Below are positions 34,879-47,641 of a DNA stretch of 64,000 nucleotides, piece after piece (positions within the stretch are counted from its first letter, which is position 1; every line of letters starts with the position of its first letter). The stretch spans positions 123,610,681 through 123,674,680 of the forward strand of contig NC_061116.1 in the NCBI RefSeq assembly GCF_002878395.1, in the 5' to 3' direction. Under the pieces are notes generated by a model. It saw only the letters and a program-made list of their open reading frames with translations. It was not told the DNA's origin and did not search any database. The position numbers and the translations under genes are program-made. The DNA comes from Capsicum annuum. Lineage: Eukaryota; Streptophyta; Magnoliopsida; Solanales; Solanaceae.

Positions 34879-36325
34879 GTTCCCTGTTGAAACAACATCC
34901 ATTAGTTATTCCTAAGAAAATTTAAAGATTAAATAAAAAAATAAGGTATCAGTGTGGCAAGATCTAGGCGCACTAAGACTCAAGGTACGAGTCTCTGTAT
35001 TTGATTTTAAGTCATAGTGAGACTCGTAAAGTGGAATGATTTCTAATCAGTATTCACTGGTTAGGCAACGATTCCTCTTAAAGAGTCATAATGTCAGACT
35101 ATGACTAGTTACCAACACTCGTTATCTGACCAGAAATACATCACTGGTGCAATACCCTTTCCAGTCATTACGACTCTAAACTACGAGTTATACGACTCAT
35201 TGAGATGAGTCATAATGTCAAAAAAACCCACACTCTTCCAATCAACCATGTTACAAGTGGTTAAGAGTCACGTAATGGCTCGTTAGGTACCCTACGAGTT
35301 GTTAATAGTCCCGTAGCCATTGTAATATGAGTGATTAGATATGTTGGCTCCAATTTTCAATCCCAACACAACAATGTCCATAGTTAAACAACATCAAGCA
35401 TCCCTACTCTATCCCCATCAACACAAATCATAACACATTAGGCAATTTACTCTTATTTTATCTTTATTTTACATATTTCTTAGGACTAGGGCTCGTCTAC
35501 AGATATGCACACATATTTTGAACAAGAAGACCAACCAACTATTTCACATTAAAGCATCACTTTCACACTTAAGGCATTAAACACAAAATACTTGTTGCTT
35601 ACATTGGATTCTTTTTGATCTGAAGTTCAATAAATTTTCAACCTACCCTTTGTGATTGTTTAGCTCTTGAGAGATTGTACGCAATTGATATTGGGATGAA
35701 GTTAGAGTTTGGTTGAGTTGAGTTGGCAGATTTGGAGAATGAATGGAGTCATGATTTTGAATAATTGGAATACCAATCATTTTGACCCTTTATTTTATTT
35801 TAATTTCTCATGCGATATGGACCAGGTCGGCCTGCTAGGCCCGCGATGTCAGGCCTAGTTACGAGTTTTCTTAATGACTTATAGCCTTTGATTACGGGTC
35901 ATAGACTCCCTTTGTAAGGACTGGAACCTTACCTGGGTCTTCATTTCTTACTAACTACGACTCATTTTGAGAGTTGTAATGACTCCAGAAACTAAATACC
36001 TGTGAATGACCTGAGTTCCAGCACCCGACGACTCTTGACTACTGGTTGTTAAGTCTTACTATAACTCATTAAGTGAGTCATAAGGTCTAGCACCAAAAAT
36101 GTTTTTGGTCTTTTCTGCAATCTCCAGCCCTACACATTGAACACATAAGTTACCCTATAGTCAAATAAGTAAAAAACATGGGTTGCCTCTCACACAACAC
36201 TTGATTTAACATTACAGCATGACATGGCTGGGTTGGATACTCAGATTTGACCAATCATCCCCATGGGTTGCCTCCCATGCAGCACCTGATTTAACATTAT
36301 GGCATGACTCAGTTGCCTTGGTTAC
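34879..36325 (-). other. Spacer between pol and the env-position ORF (Athila-like element)
   Basis: Non-coding. Rich in variants of GACTCGTA, GAGTCGTAA and GAGTCATAATG between 34970 and 36090, the same motif family seen in the LTRs at 19436 and 47642. A tandem pair lies at about 36180-36310 (GGGTTGCCTCYCA followed by GATTTAACATTA, twice, about 75 bases apart). Confidence 0.55.
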
Positions 36326-36913
36326 TCAGTCTTCACCAAGGCTCAAATCATCAACTACCTTTACTTTCTCAGGGTTACCCATATAGTGCTTTATCCTTTG
36401 CCCATTAAATTTGACTGGGGCTTCACCACCACACTTTAATTCAATAGAACCATATGGGAACACCCTCACCATAGTGAATGACCTATACTACCTAAACTGT
36501 AACTTGCCTGGAAATAAGCAAATTGTTGAATTATACAACAACACCTGATCATCGGGTTCAAATACTCTTTTCTCAATTTTTTGATCACAATGCAACTTCA
36601 TGTTTTCCTTGTATAGTGCAGAACTTCCATAAGCCCGAAGTTGGAATTCATCCAACTCATTCACCTTGCTTATCCTCATCTTTGTTGCATCATGCCACTA
36701 AAAATTTTACTTTGTCAATGCCTATAGTGCCTTGTTCTCAAGTTCAACAGGCAAGTGGCAGACCTTACCAAACACAAAATAATATAGAGAGGCACCTATG
36801 AGAGTCTTAATGTTCGGTAAGCCCATAATGCATCATTAAGCTTTCGTGACCAGTCAGTCTTATTGGAATTTACATTCTTTGCCAATATGGACTCGATCTC
36901 TCTATTGTAGACC
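36326..36913 (-). pseudogene. pol: C-terminal part of the Athila-like pol (integrase end)
   Basis: Continues the integrase interrupted at 42477. It begins with VYNREIES near 36900 (the expected catalytic Glu), then [14 protein letters not shown] and ELDEFQLRAYGSSALYKENM (36640-36580), CLFPGKLQFR, a TAG stop, and FPYGSIELKCGGEAPVKFNG, ending KVVDDLSLGED and TGA at 36326. This is the typical C-terminal segment of Athila/Tat integrases. The piece was separated from the rest of pol by the 5.5-kb insertion at 36919. Confidence 0.8.
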
Positions 36914-36918
36914 TCTAC

Positions 36919-39210
36919 TATAATACCTCATATTTCTCTAGCTTAAGTTAACTCTCAGTACATGAGTATTCATATATAAAAATTTTAAAATATTCAGTAT
37001 TTTTTAGTTTAGAGCTTACCATTTCATAGAAAATTCAGTTAGCTTTCCAACGATATAAAGTTCGCCCAAATTCGATATCCGGGTGAAGAGTTATGGCCAT
37101 TTTTGTAAAATAGTGAGCCAAATTGGCAATCAATGCGTCGTGGAGGCATGCCAAATGGCAATTGTAAAAAAAATAGTGAACCAACACAATTGTCTCACAT
37201 CACGGTGAACTTCCAGTTCCCAACTAGTGAGAGACCGTGATTCCTCTGCGTCATGCCACAAGCCCAGTTCCTAATTGTCTGTTTCCCGTGGCATGACTCA
37301 ATTGCACCATGTTGTGCCAAGGCAAAAATTTTGGATTTTCCAATCCGTGATTTAAAATTCCAAGGGCCATTTGATCTTTTCCCAAAGTTCCTAATCCTTC
37401 ATAATATGGGATTTAAGCCCTAATAAAGCATTATTTACTCATTTTTACATTATTCTCTCAAATTAAATCAATTCTCTTCAAGAACAAAAACCCTAACCTT
37501 CAAAATTCAAGGCCAAATCTCAAGAACTCACCATTAATCTTCACAAATTCTTCAATCAAGGTATGTTAAGTGTTCATTCATGAGTTTCTTTCACGTATGG
37601 AGTCCAAGTACCCAATTTACTTATGAAAGTTATGATCTTTTCAAGATTTATGATATTAAATTATGATTTTTAAACTATGAGTCTCCATGAACCTCCATAA
37701 ATATTGATTTTACACCATGTTGCAATGAAACTATTGTTGTTGTCAAATCCCACATGTTGCATTGTTTTTATTCATCGAATTAAGTCATGATTAGGTGTTA
37801 TTGATCTTGAAATCATGTTGTCACTTCAAGTCTAATACTATTCCCATGATTTTCTTAAGTTATGCATACAAGTGTTTGATGAAATGCCTATAAGAATGAC
37901 TATTAGCTAAAAGCTTTCATGCTATGTCCTCTAAGTTTGAGATTATTTTACTATTATTGCTTTTGAGTCCTGGGGGTTTTAAATACCCAAAAACCATAGC
38001 TGTTTACTTAGTCTTATTTCAGTATCTACAGAATAACTTCAAAATATATTATGAGCATTATCAGATCGGTCAGTTAAACTCAGAACAGTTTAGTAATTCA
38101 GTGTCATTTAGTTAGGAGTAGGATTTAACACCGAGCGAGTGCAGGAATAATGGCTTCCCCGTTAGATATTCAGAGTCGTTAGTAGCAGTCCCTGTACTTC
38201 AGAACTACCTAGCCAGCGTAGGATATAAGAAGTCACCCGTCATATTAGGCTTGACTATCTCGTAGGGGTCACCCGTCAGTTCAGGCTTGACACCCTTAGT
38301 CCTTTGGGATAATACAGTACACCAGTTTAGTGGATCTACATAGCCAACGGTAGTACCCATGGCACGGTACTGACACCCTTCCAACTGGGGTTATAGGTTG
38401 GACCCTAAACTTGCTCATTGGGGCATGTTGGTTAGATGATAGCTCCCACAATCTCAGTCCAGTAATTCAATTTCAGTTGCTTAACCATAGCATACAGATA
38501 TCAGTGATTTTTTTATTAGACTTCAGTATTTTTAGTATTTACAGATTTTATTCAGAACATGTTATATGCTTGGTCATGCATCTTCAGTATTTACAAATTT
38601 CATGTATTCTCAGCATTTATAGACTTTATGTATCCTCAGTGTCTACAGATTTCATACACTGTACCCTGTTTTACACATTATATATATATATATACATACG
38701 TGCATACAGGCAGTTATTATTTATGTTCATGAAACCATGCTTATCAACCTACCTTATTTAGCATACTAGTACATTCAAAGTATTGATTGCATAATTTTTT
38801 CTTACGCTATGATGTATCATATCATAGGTTCAGACGTCCAACTCCCGAATCACACTTACACTTCTCAGTCTCTCAGCAGTAGAAGTGGCGAGTCCTCATA
38901 TTTTGAGGACAAACTATTTTATTTCATGCTTCCAGTTTAGAAGTTAGTTGGGGTCTGTCCCATCAACTCGCATTTCAGTCAATTAGAGGCTTTTGGATAT
39001 GTCAGTTAGTTATTCAGTTTATCCCTTTTTAATCAGATTCAGATAGTTGTTTTCTCCAGATTCATAATTCAACATTATTTTAGTTGCTCTTCCGCAATTA
39101 TGATTATATTATTCAATGTTCACAACAGGTACTAGGTCATGGGTTAGCTTGTGGTCCCGCGAGACTGTAAGCACCATGTGATGCCCAGGGTGTACTCTCG
39201 GGGCGTTACA
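36919..39210 (+). repeat. 5' LTR of the nested Del-like element
   Basis: 2292 bases, starting TATAATACCTCATATTTC and ending GGGGCGTTACA. Contains GTCACCCGTCA…TAGGCTTGAC twice (near 38232 and 38268), related to the repeated motif of the solo LTR at 31516. A (TA)n run lies at about 38680-38695. Confidence 0.88.
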
Positions 39211-39213
39211 AAC

Positions 39214-39227
39214 TTAGTATCAGAGCC
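39214..39227 (+). promoter_or_regulatory. Primer binding site of the nested Del-like element
   Basis: TTAGTATCAGAGCC, three bases after the LTR end; one change from the initiator-Met tRNA complement TGGTATCAGAGCC. Confidence 0.8.
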
Positions 39228-39431
39228 TAAGGTTTTAAAGTGTCCTAGGAAGTCTGAAAGCCACGTCAAGTGGAGTCTTGTGCATGGGCGTGTAGCGCGC
39301 CACACTTATGGACAAGAGGCTGCAAAATATTTTAGAAAAAGTTTCCCTTCTTCAGTAATCATATCGTACGACTGAGAAAGAGATCATGTTAAACTCTCTT
39401 TCTAAACTAATCTTCTTTCCATTTATAGAGC

Positions 39432-41259
39432 ATGTCTCCCAAAAAGACAAATAGAAAAAGAAACGGGAACCATCCTGTACCTCCATCCATTCAAAAAGAT
39501 CCCTTAAATAAGCATGTTTCTTATGCAGAGTTCAGAGCTACATTCACTACCCTAGCCTAGTCTCTGGTGGCTCAAAATGTACAAACAACCATTATTTTGG
39601 CCAATCCAATGGCCAAAACTGCCGCAGCTAAAATTTGGATGTTCATCCAAATGAATCCTCCTTCCTTCATGGGATCCAAGTCTGAAAAGTATCCACAAGA
39701 ATTCCTAGACATGGTGCAGAAGGTGATAGATATCATGGAGGTGAATTCTATTGAGAGTGCTGAGTTGGCTGCATATCAGTTGTAGAATGTATCCCACTCA
39801 TGGTTTAAGTAGTGAAAGGTAGATAGGGGCACAGACGCAGGGCCTATAGAGTAGGAGGAGTTTATTATAGCCTTTTTAGATAGATTCTTCCTGTTGGAGT
39901 TGAGAGAAGCCAAGGTGTTAGAATTTATTAACTTGAGGTAGGGCAACATGAGATTGAAAGAGTATTCCCTTAGTTTACTCAGTTATCTAGGTATGCTCAT
40001 CGTGTAGTAGCTGATAGCAGGTCTAAGATGAGATAGTTTGTGTCTGGTGTGTCTGATAGTGTGTTCAAGGAGTGTAGGACCACAAAGTTGATCAGGAAGA
40101 TGGAATTGTCTAGGTTGATGGTCCATGCTCAACAGATTGAGAAGAAGCAGACCAAAGAGAGAGAGAGGGAGAACAAGAGGGCTAGAATCGGTAGTTTTAA
40201 TTTCAGCCAACCAAGATCAGAAAGTGGTAACCATCCTCAGTTCCATTAGAGATATTCAACCCAGTACCCTCTTTAGACAATATACCATTGCCCAAATTCA
40301 TAAATAACAATAGGGATAGGGCACCAGGTTCTAAGTCCCAAGGCAGTGTTAACAGTGCCCGTACGAATCCTCTATGTCAAAAATATGGTAGAAACCATCA
40401 GGGTGAGTATAGAGCTGGTAGTGATGTGTGCTTTGGGTGTGGAAAGCCAGGTCATTGGATTTGAGAGTGTCGAGTATTGCTCAGAAAGGTAGGGAGTTGT
40501 GCCAACAGAGCAGTCCCATCAGTCATCAGTTCTAGTCGTCCGCCCGACTCAGCAGGGTGTCGTTTCCAGTACTACTAGTGGTCAGCGTCCAAACAGATTG
40601 TATGCTTTTCAGTCCCAACAAGATCAGGAAAATTATTCTGACATAGTTACTGGTACGCTGTAGGTCTTTTATTTACATATTTATGCTTTATTATACCCTG
40701 GAGCTTCTCTTTATTTTGTAACCCCTTATATAGTCGTCAACTTTGGAATTAGTCTTGAAATCTTAGCAGAGCCCATTTCAATGTCTACTCCAGTAGGTGT
40801 TTCCATTGTAGTCAGGCAGGTATACAGGAACTGTCCGGTCACAATATCTCAGAAAGTCACCTCATTTGATCTTGTGAAGTTAGAGATGACTGATTTTGAT
40901 GTCATTCTCAGCATGGATTGACTCTATTCATGCTATACTTCAGTTGTTTGCAGAAATAGAGTTGTTCATTTTCAGTTTCAAAATAACCCAGTCTTTAAAT
41001 AGAGGGGTAGTGTTACAACTCTTAGGGGTTGATTCGTTTCATACCTTAGGGCAAGGAAAATGATATCCAAGGGATGTACCATATTGTTCGAGTCAAAGAC
41101 TCTAGTTCAGATACTCTCAATTTTGAGTCAGTTCTAGTAGTAAATAAATTTTCAGATGTGTTTCCTGAAGATTTTCCCGGAGTTTCTCCCTTTAGGGAAA
41201 TGGATTTCGGAATAGACCTTCTTCCGAATACTCATCCTATATCTATTGGAGACCTCAAC
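39432..41259 (+). pseudogene. gag: gag and protease remnant of the nested Del-like element
   Basis: Starts MSPKKTNRKRNG at 39432. Readable blocks: FIQMNPPSFMGSKSEKYPQE and IESAELAAYQL (39640-39785), FLDRFFLLELREAKVLEFIN (near 39870), a zinc knuckle CFGCGKPGHWI then stop then EC (near 40430-40470), and a post-protease linker VRVKDSSSDTLNFESV to DLLPNTHPISI (41085-41245). The sequence ends just where reverse transcriptase should begin, immediately before the 3' LTR. Many TAG stops replace expected Gln/Trp codons (for example AYQL followed by TAG, and HWI followed by TAG). Confidence 0.82.
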
Positions 41260-42471
41260 TGTAATACCTCGTATTTTCCTAGCTTAATTTAACTCTCAGT
41301 ACATGAGTATTCAAATATAAAAATTTTAAAATACTTCGTATTTTTCAGTTTAGACCTTACCATTACATAGGAAATTCAGTCATCTTTCCAACGATATAAA
41401 GTTTGCCCAAATTCAATATTCGGGTGTAGAGTTATGGCTATTTTTGTAAAACAATGAGCCAAATTGGCAATCAACACGTCGCGGAGGCATGTCAAATGGC
41501 AATTGTCGAAAAACTAGTGAACCAACGTAATTGTCCCGCGTCGCGGTGAATTTTCCAGGTCCCAACTAGTGAGAGACCATGATTCCTCCGCATCTTGTCA
41601 CAAGACCAGTTCCCAATTATCCATTTCCCGTGGCACGACTCGATTGCACCACATCGCGCCAAGGTAAAAATTTAGGATTTTCCAGTCCACGATTTAAAAT
41701 TCCAAGGGCCATATGGTCTTTTCCCAAAGTTCCTAATCCTTCCTAACATGGGATTTAAGCCCTAATAAAGGATTATTTACTCATTTTTACATTATTCTCT
41801 CAAATTAAATCAATTCTCTTCAAGAACAAAAACTCTAACCTTCAAAATTCAAGGCCAAATCTCAAGAACTCACCATCAATCTTCACAAATTCGTCAATCC
41901 AGGTATGTTAAGTATTCATTCATGTGTTCCTTTCACGCATGAAGTCCAAGTACCCAACTTAATTATGAAATTTATGATATTTTCAAGATTTATGATATTA
42001 AATTATGATTTTTAAACTATGATTTTCCATGAACCTCAGTGAATATTGATTTTACACCATGTTTCAATGAAATTATTGTTGTTGTCAAATCCCATATGTT
42101 GCATTATTATTATTCATCTAATTAAGTTATGATTAGGTGTTATTGATCTTGAAATCATGCTGTCACTTCAAGTTTAATACTATTCCCATGATTTGTGTAA
42201 GTTATGCATACAAGTGTTTGATGAAAGGCCTACAAGAACGAATATTAGCTAAAAGCTTTCATGCTATGTCCTCTAAGCTTGATATTATTTTACTATTATT
42301 GCTTTTGAGTCCTGGGGGTTTTAAATACCCGAAAACTATATCAGTTGCACTTCCGTAATTATGATTAAACTATTCAGTGTTCACAATAGGTACTGGCTCA
42401 TGAGTTAGCTTGTGGTCCCTCAAGACTGTAAGCATCGTGTGACACGCAGGGTGTACTCTCGAGATATTATA
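41260..42471 (+). repeat. 3' LTR of the nested Del-like element, internally deleted
   Basis: Matches the 5' LTR from 36919 to about 38000, then jumps to the segment at about 39080 (junction AAAACTATATCAGTTGCACT near 42340). It ends GAGATATTATA. About 1.08 kb is missing. Confidence 0.88.
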
Positions 42472-42476
42472 TCAAC

Positions 42477-44786
42477 CTACCCACTTTTCTGAGGGTGATA
42501 AGGGAATGCCACCTTATGCTTTACTCCATATTTCTCAAGAAGGCTTTTGAACAAGCGATTGCAGAAATGCGACCCACTGTCACTAATTATAGCACGTGGA
42601 ATGCCAAATCGAGAAAAGATATACTTTTTTCAGAAATGATTTGACATTTCTAACTTCATTATTAGGGAGCGCTACTGCTTTCACCCATTTGAACACATAG
42701 TCAACCACAACCAAAATGTCTTTTATACCATAGGAGCTCACGAATGCCCCTATAAAGTCAACTCCCCATACATCAAACAACTCCAATTCTAGAATAAGGG
42801 TCATAGAGAGTTCATGGTGTCATTAAATATTCCCTTGACATTGTCACTAGTCATAGTCGATTGCAAAGTCGTGAGCATTCTTGTAGATCGTACGATAGTA
42901 ATACCCATATTGCAAGATTTTTTGGGCTGTGCGGGTTCCTCCATGGTGACCCCCAACAGGTGAAGCATGACAAAACTCAAGAATACTCATCGTCTCTACC
43001 TTCGGGATGCTTCTACGAATCATACCATCCGTGCACATCCTGAATAAATAAGGCTCACCTTAAAAGAACTTTCTTACCTCATGCATAAATCTTTTTCGTT
43101 GCTGGAAGTACAAGTCTTATGGGACAATATCACTTGCCAAGTAATTGGCAAAATCAGCAAATCAGGAAATTAGGTCTTGCAATGCTGCCAAAATCTGCCT
43201 GTCTGGAAAGTATCATCGATTTCAAGCCCATCCCCTACTTTCTGCATTGCTTCTACCTCAAGTCTGGATAAGTGATTTGTAACTTAATTTTCTGTGCCTT
43301 TTCAGTCCTTCACCGAAAAATCAAATTCTTGTAGCAAGAGACTTTGCATCTTTATTCGCCATTAGGTATCTCAATGCTGCATGGTTTGTATGAGCAATAA
43401 CCTTTGTCCCAATCAGATAGTACTGGAACTTTTCAAAGGCAAACACCACTGCTATTAACTCTTGCTCTGTCATAATATTGTCTTTTGCTCTGTCACAATT
43501 TTGTTCTTTTGAGTAGGGTTTAATGCCTTTCTAGTATAGTACACAGGGTAAACTCTTTTTTCTTGCCTTTGGCCTAGGACAACACCTAAAGCCACATCAC
43601 TTGCATCACACAGAATCTCAAATGACAGGGACCAGTCGAGGGATACTATAATAAGGGTTGACACCAACCTCCCCTTCAAGCACTCAAAATCCTTTAGACA
43701 TGCCTCATCAAAATCAAGTTCACCTCTTTCTCAAGAATCTTGCATAGAGGGTTTGCAATTCTTGAGAAATCCTTAATGAAATATCTGTAAAATCCTGCAT
43801 AGCCTAAAAAACTCTGAATACCATTCACCGAGACTGGTGGTGGCGGCTTCTCAATTACTTTAATTTTTGCGTGATCCACCTTTATTCCCCTTTTTGAGAT
43901 CTTGTGCCCAAGTATGATTCCTTCTTTCACCATGAAATGGCACTTTTCCCAGTTTGGCACTAAATTACATTCCTCACATCTACGCAGAGTATTGGCCAAG
44001 TGGACCAAATAGTCATTGAACTATCACTAACCACAGAAAAATCATCCATAAATACCTTAATGGTGCTTTTACCATATAGAGAATATCGACATCATGCATC
44101 TCCGAAAGGTGGCGGGAGCATTGCGAAACGCAAGTGGCATTCTTTTGAATGCAAAAGTCCCATAGGGGCAATTAAAGGTTGTCTTTTCTTGGTCTTCAAG
44201 AGCAATAGTAATTGATTTTAACCCAAATAACCATCCAAAAAACAATACCTTCCCCTCCCCGTAAGTCTATCCAACATCTGGTCCATAAAGGGCATTGGGG
44301 AGTGGTCCTTTTGTGTCCATATTTGTAGCTTCCTGTAGTCCATGCACTCTCTCTAACCTGTGACTAGTCTCATTGACACCTGCTCATTCTTCTCATTCGG
44401 CATTACAGTAATTTCGCCTTTCTTTAGGACACATTGAATAAGACTGACCCACTTGCTATCTGAAATGGGGTAAACTACGCTAATATCCAACCAATTAATG
44501 ATTTCTTTCTTTAGTACCTCCTGCATAAGAGGATTTAACCGGTGTTGTTGCTCAATACTAGGGATGTAGTCTGATTTAAGCTGGATCTTGTGAGTACAAA
44601 TGCCTGGTGGAGTACCCTCAATATCTGCAATGGTCCACCCTAAAACTCTTTTGAACCTCTACAACACTAATAATAATGACTCTACCTCTATCTCAACCAA
44701 GTCAGCTGCAATAATTACCAGCAAGGTATTGTGGGCCCCCCAAAATGCATAGCACAAGTGGGAGAGAAGGGACTTTAACTCTAAGA
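42477..44786 (-). pseudogene. pol: pol (RT, RNase H, integrase N part) of the Athila-like element
   Basis: On the minus strand: RLNPLMQEVLKKEIINWLD near 44500 begins reverse transcriptase. The catalytic loop VFMDDFSVV near 44040 keeps both Asp residues. It is followed by LANTLRRCEECNLVPNWEKC and SFLGYAGFYRYFIKDF (43990-43770). RNase H has FEILCDASDVALGVVLGQ near 43610. Integrase has its zinc region at 42847-43000 (ILEFCHASPVGGHHGGTRTA), VWGVDFIGAF near 42765 and IISDSGSHF near 42585. The catalytic Glu lies across the insertion at 36900. Stops and frameshifts occur throughout, so no active enzyme is made. Confidence 0.85.
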
Positions 44787-47538
44787 TTAGTGGCTCCTTA
44801 ATAGACGGTAGAGCAGGTGGAGGGTTCTACTTTTCAGATCCAGATCAAGCTTCTTTGGAGTATAAGTGTAAGAACCTCTCCCATACAGAGCACCCATCAT
44901 CTCATCATATTCCTCAATTCCATCATTATCAAAATTCATAATCACCACTGCTAATGCTTCAACACCTAGCCTTTCCTCAATTGGAATAATTACTGCATCA
45001 ACCTCATAATCAATTGTGTCAATCACAGACACTACAGTCATATCATTTCGCTACTGCATCAACTGATATACATTGAAGATTACCTGTTCATCATTGAGTC
45101 TGAACCTTATCTGTCCCAACTCCATATTAACCAATGCCCTACCTGTAGTTAGGAAAGGTCTTCCCAAGATGATGGGGACCTGGAAGTCCACCTCACAATT
45201 AAGTATCATGAAATTGGCTGGAAAGATGAAGGATGCTACCTTTACCAATACATCACAAAAAATACCGATCGACTATTTCAAGGTGTGGTCTGCCATCAAC
45301 AACCTCATAGATGTTGGTTTGGGTACCTCCAACCCCAACTGCTTAAATACAACTAGCGGCATAAGATTAATACTGGCTCCCAGATCACATAAAGCTCGAG
45401 CAAAGTTGAAGGAACCAATGGTACATGGAATGATAAAGGATCTAGGGTCCTCATTCTTCTCTACCAATGATCTAGAACCAACAACACTGTAATGATGCAC
45501 ATTGTCAGTGGGCTCATAGCTCACTATTCGCTTCCTAGTGACCAGATCTTTCATAAATTTTACATAACCAGGCATTTGCTCCAATGCCTTTACAAGTGGA
45601 ATATTGACAGATAGCTCTTTCAGCATTGACAGGAACTTCTAATATTTACCTTCTTCCTACTTATTTTTTAGTCTCTGAGAAAAAGAAGGGGGAGGTCTTG
45701 ACATAGTCTTCAAAACAGATTCATTAACCTTACCCTTTCCTTTATCCTTTGCAACCCTACATTCTACACTTGATGATTTTCCAGCTCCAACTTTAGGTGC
45801 TTCCTCAATCTCAGTATTATCAGCATCATTCTCTAACTCAACCCTAGTGGGTATAGAAGGATCCATGGTGGTTTTACCACTCTGAGTGGTAATGGCATGA
45901 CAATGACTATCATTTTCCAAATTCTACACTGTATTACTGGGAAGAGTGCCAAGCTACCTCTGATTCAATGTGGCCGATATTTGGCCAAACTGTTGCTCTA
46001 GTTGTTTTATCGCGGTAGCATGCGACTCAACTTTCTTATTCAACCCTAATATGTCTGCCTTATTCTCTTTAAGGTAGCTCTCCTGAATCTCATGTCCTTT
46101 CACTAGCTTTGATAATATTGTTTCCCTTCTCGACTCAGTGTCTTAGTTACCAGGTGGAACATATCAATCACTCTTCTCCTTATAGTCATATTTGCACCTC
46201 CAATCACCATCACCTCCCTATTTTTGTCTCGGTACATGTTGCCATAATAGTTTCGACCTTGGTTTCCTTGCCCCTTAGCTCGAAAACCCACCAATTCTCG
46301 ATCTAGATACTTAGCTTTCTCATCTACGTCTGATTTATAAGCCTTGAAAGCAGATCTCTGTGCCCCTAATACGTTCATCTTTTTAGCAATCATTGCTGTA
46401 AATTATTTTATAAGCACCCCAATATTCGTTCTGAGCTATGAAATTTCTTGTGGTATTGAATCGTCACCAACTTTGTACTTATTGATGGTTCCAATGGCAT
46501 ACATACCAGCACCCCTATCAGCCTCTCGAGTGTGCCATCATCGGTTAGTGATGGAGATCTTATCTAGCATTTTCTATGCATATCCCAATACAAACACATA
46601 AATGCGCCTCCAGATATAGTGTCTTCCATCACCCTAGAGCTGATATTTAGGGATTTGTAAAATATCTCTAGCAAATTAGACCCTGGAATCCAGTGATTAC
46701 GTAACATGCTTAACTTCTTTTTAAACTGAAACCACGCCTCATACATGGACTCAGTGGGCAACTACCTGAAGTTGTATATTTCATCTTTCAGCTGTAGCAT
46801 CCTGGCAGGCAAAAAGAAGTGGTTCAAAAATTGTCTACGTAGCTCGTTCTAAGTCATGATTGAGGCTCTAGGAATTTTAGCCAACCACAATAATTCTTCT
46901 CCAATCAACGAGAACAGGAACAACCTCAATCTTAATGCTTCCTGATCCACACCAGGAATGGTATACGAAGTACAAGTCCAAGTAAAATTTGCAAGATGCA
47001 TGTTTGCATCATTTGTTGACAATCCAAAAAATACACCCTTTTTAAATTTAGCAGCTGGATCGTTGCACTAGTAATATCAACCTTAACATTTGTGGGTAAA
47101 GCAGGAGGAATAATGGATCATGTCTTAGCAGGCTTAACGTATCCCATAGCTTCATCTTCATCACATAGTGGTAAATACTGATAGGCTAGAATCACTCGAT
47201 CTTTTCCACATCGCGCTCTATCATAATTACCATCGAATAATGCTCGATGATCAGTAATAGTCTTGGCCTAGCTAACTCGAAAGCTGAGACAATCAGGCTT
47301 TCTCAACCGCTTTTCTCTGTTATTTAGCTACCTCTGCTAACATCAGCTCTATCTATCTATTAGAAATATTCTGTGGATCTCTTGGAGCAGTGGGAGGTAT
47401 AGCAAGAGGATAATCCTAAATACCTTTTAAATCGCCTGCACGTACTTGCTCACCCATCATACAGTTAGGTTGTAGTTGTCTTTCTGGTTCAGGATTCAAT
47501 AGGAGCAAAGGATTTCCTCAACTCTTAGTGTTAGACAT
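44787..47538 (-). pseudogene. gag: gag-protease of the Athila-like element
   Basis: Begins MSNTKS at 47538, followed at once by a TGA. Gag blocks: STNDANMHLANFTWTCTSYT near 47010, LFSLIGEELLWLAKIP near 46910, ESMYEAWFQFKKKLSMLRNH near 46740. A Gly/Asn-rich segment and a Ser/Lys-rich linker (45657-45920) follow. The protease at 45273-45626 shows SFNFARALCDLGASINLMP, whose DLGAS is the Athila version of the aspartic protease site, and [18 protein letters not shown] at about 45150. The downstream linker at 44787-45041 is acidic. Many stops, mainly TAG. There is no zinc knuckle, which is usual for Athila gag. Confidence 0.82.
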
Positions 47539-47618
47539 AATATGATGTATGCCCAACTAAAATACAAAAATAAAAACCCAAAGCTTTAACAAATCCAATT
47601 AATAATTCTACACTGTAT
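47539..47618 (-). other. Leader between primer binding site and gag
   Basis: An 80-base AT-rich leader with no other feature. Confidence 0.5.
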
Positions 47619-47638
47619 TCCCTGATAATAACACCAAA
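47619..47638 (-). promoter_or_regulatory. Primer binding site, tRNA-Asp type, Athila-like element
   Basis: TTTTGGTGTTATTATCAGGG on the minus strand is a decayed version of the TGGCGCCGTTGCCGGGG site used by Athila elements; the differences are mostly G/C to A/T. Confidence 0.65.
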
Positions 47639-47641
47639 ATT

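Larger units (their letters stand above)
36919..42471 (+). mobile_element. Internally deleted Del/Tekay-like element nested in Athila integrase
   Basis: Plus-strand element with LTRs 36919-39210 and 41260-42471, starting TRTAATACCTC. The flanks are TCTAC (36914-36918) and TCAAC (42472-42476), a 5-bp duplication with one mismatch. Inside are only a primer binding site, gag, a protease remnant and the linker before reverse transcriptase; RT, RNase H and integrase are missing. The 3' LTR also lacks about 1.08 kb relative to the 5' LTR. The element is therefore non-autonomous and defective. Confidence 0.88.

Noticed and set aside
45073..45492. 139-codon plus-strand ORF
   Set aside because: It is antisense to the Athila protease, whose DLGAS motif and ILGRPF motif lie on the minus strand.
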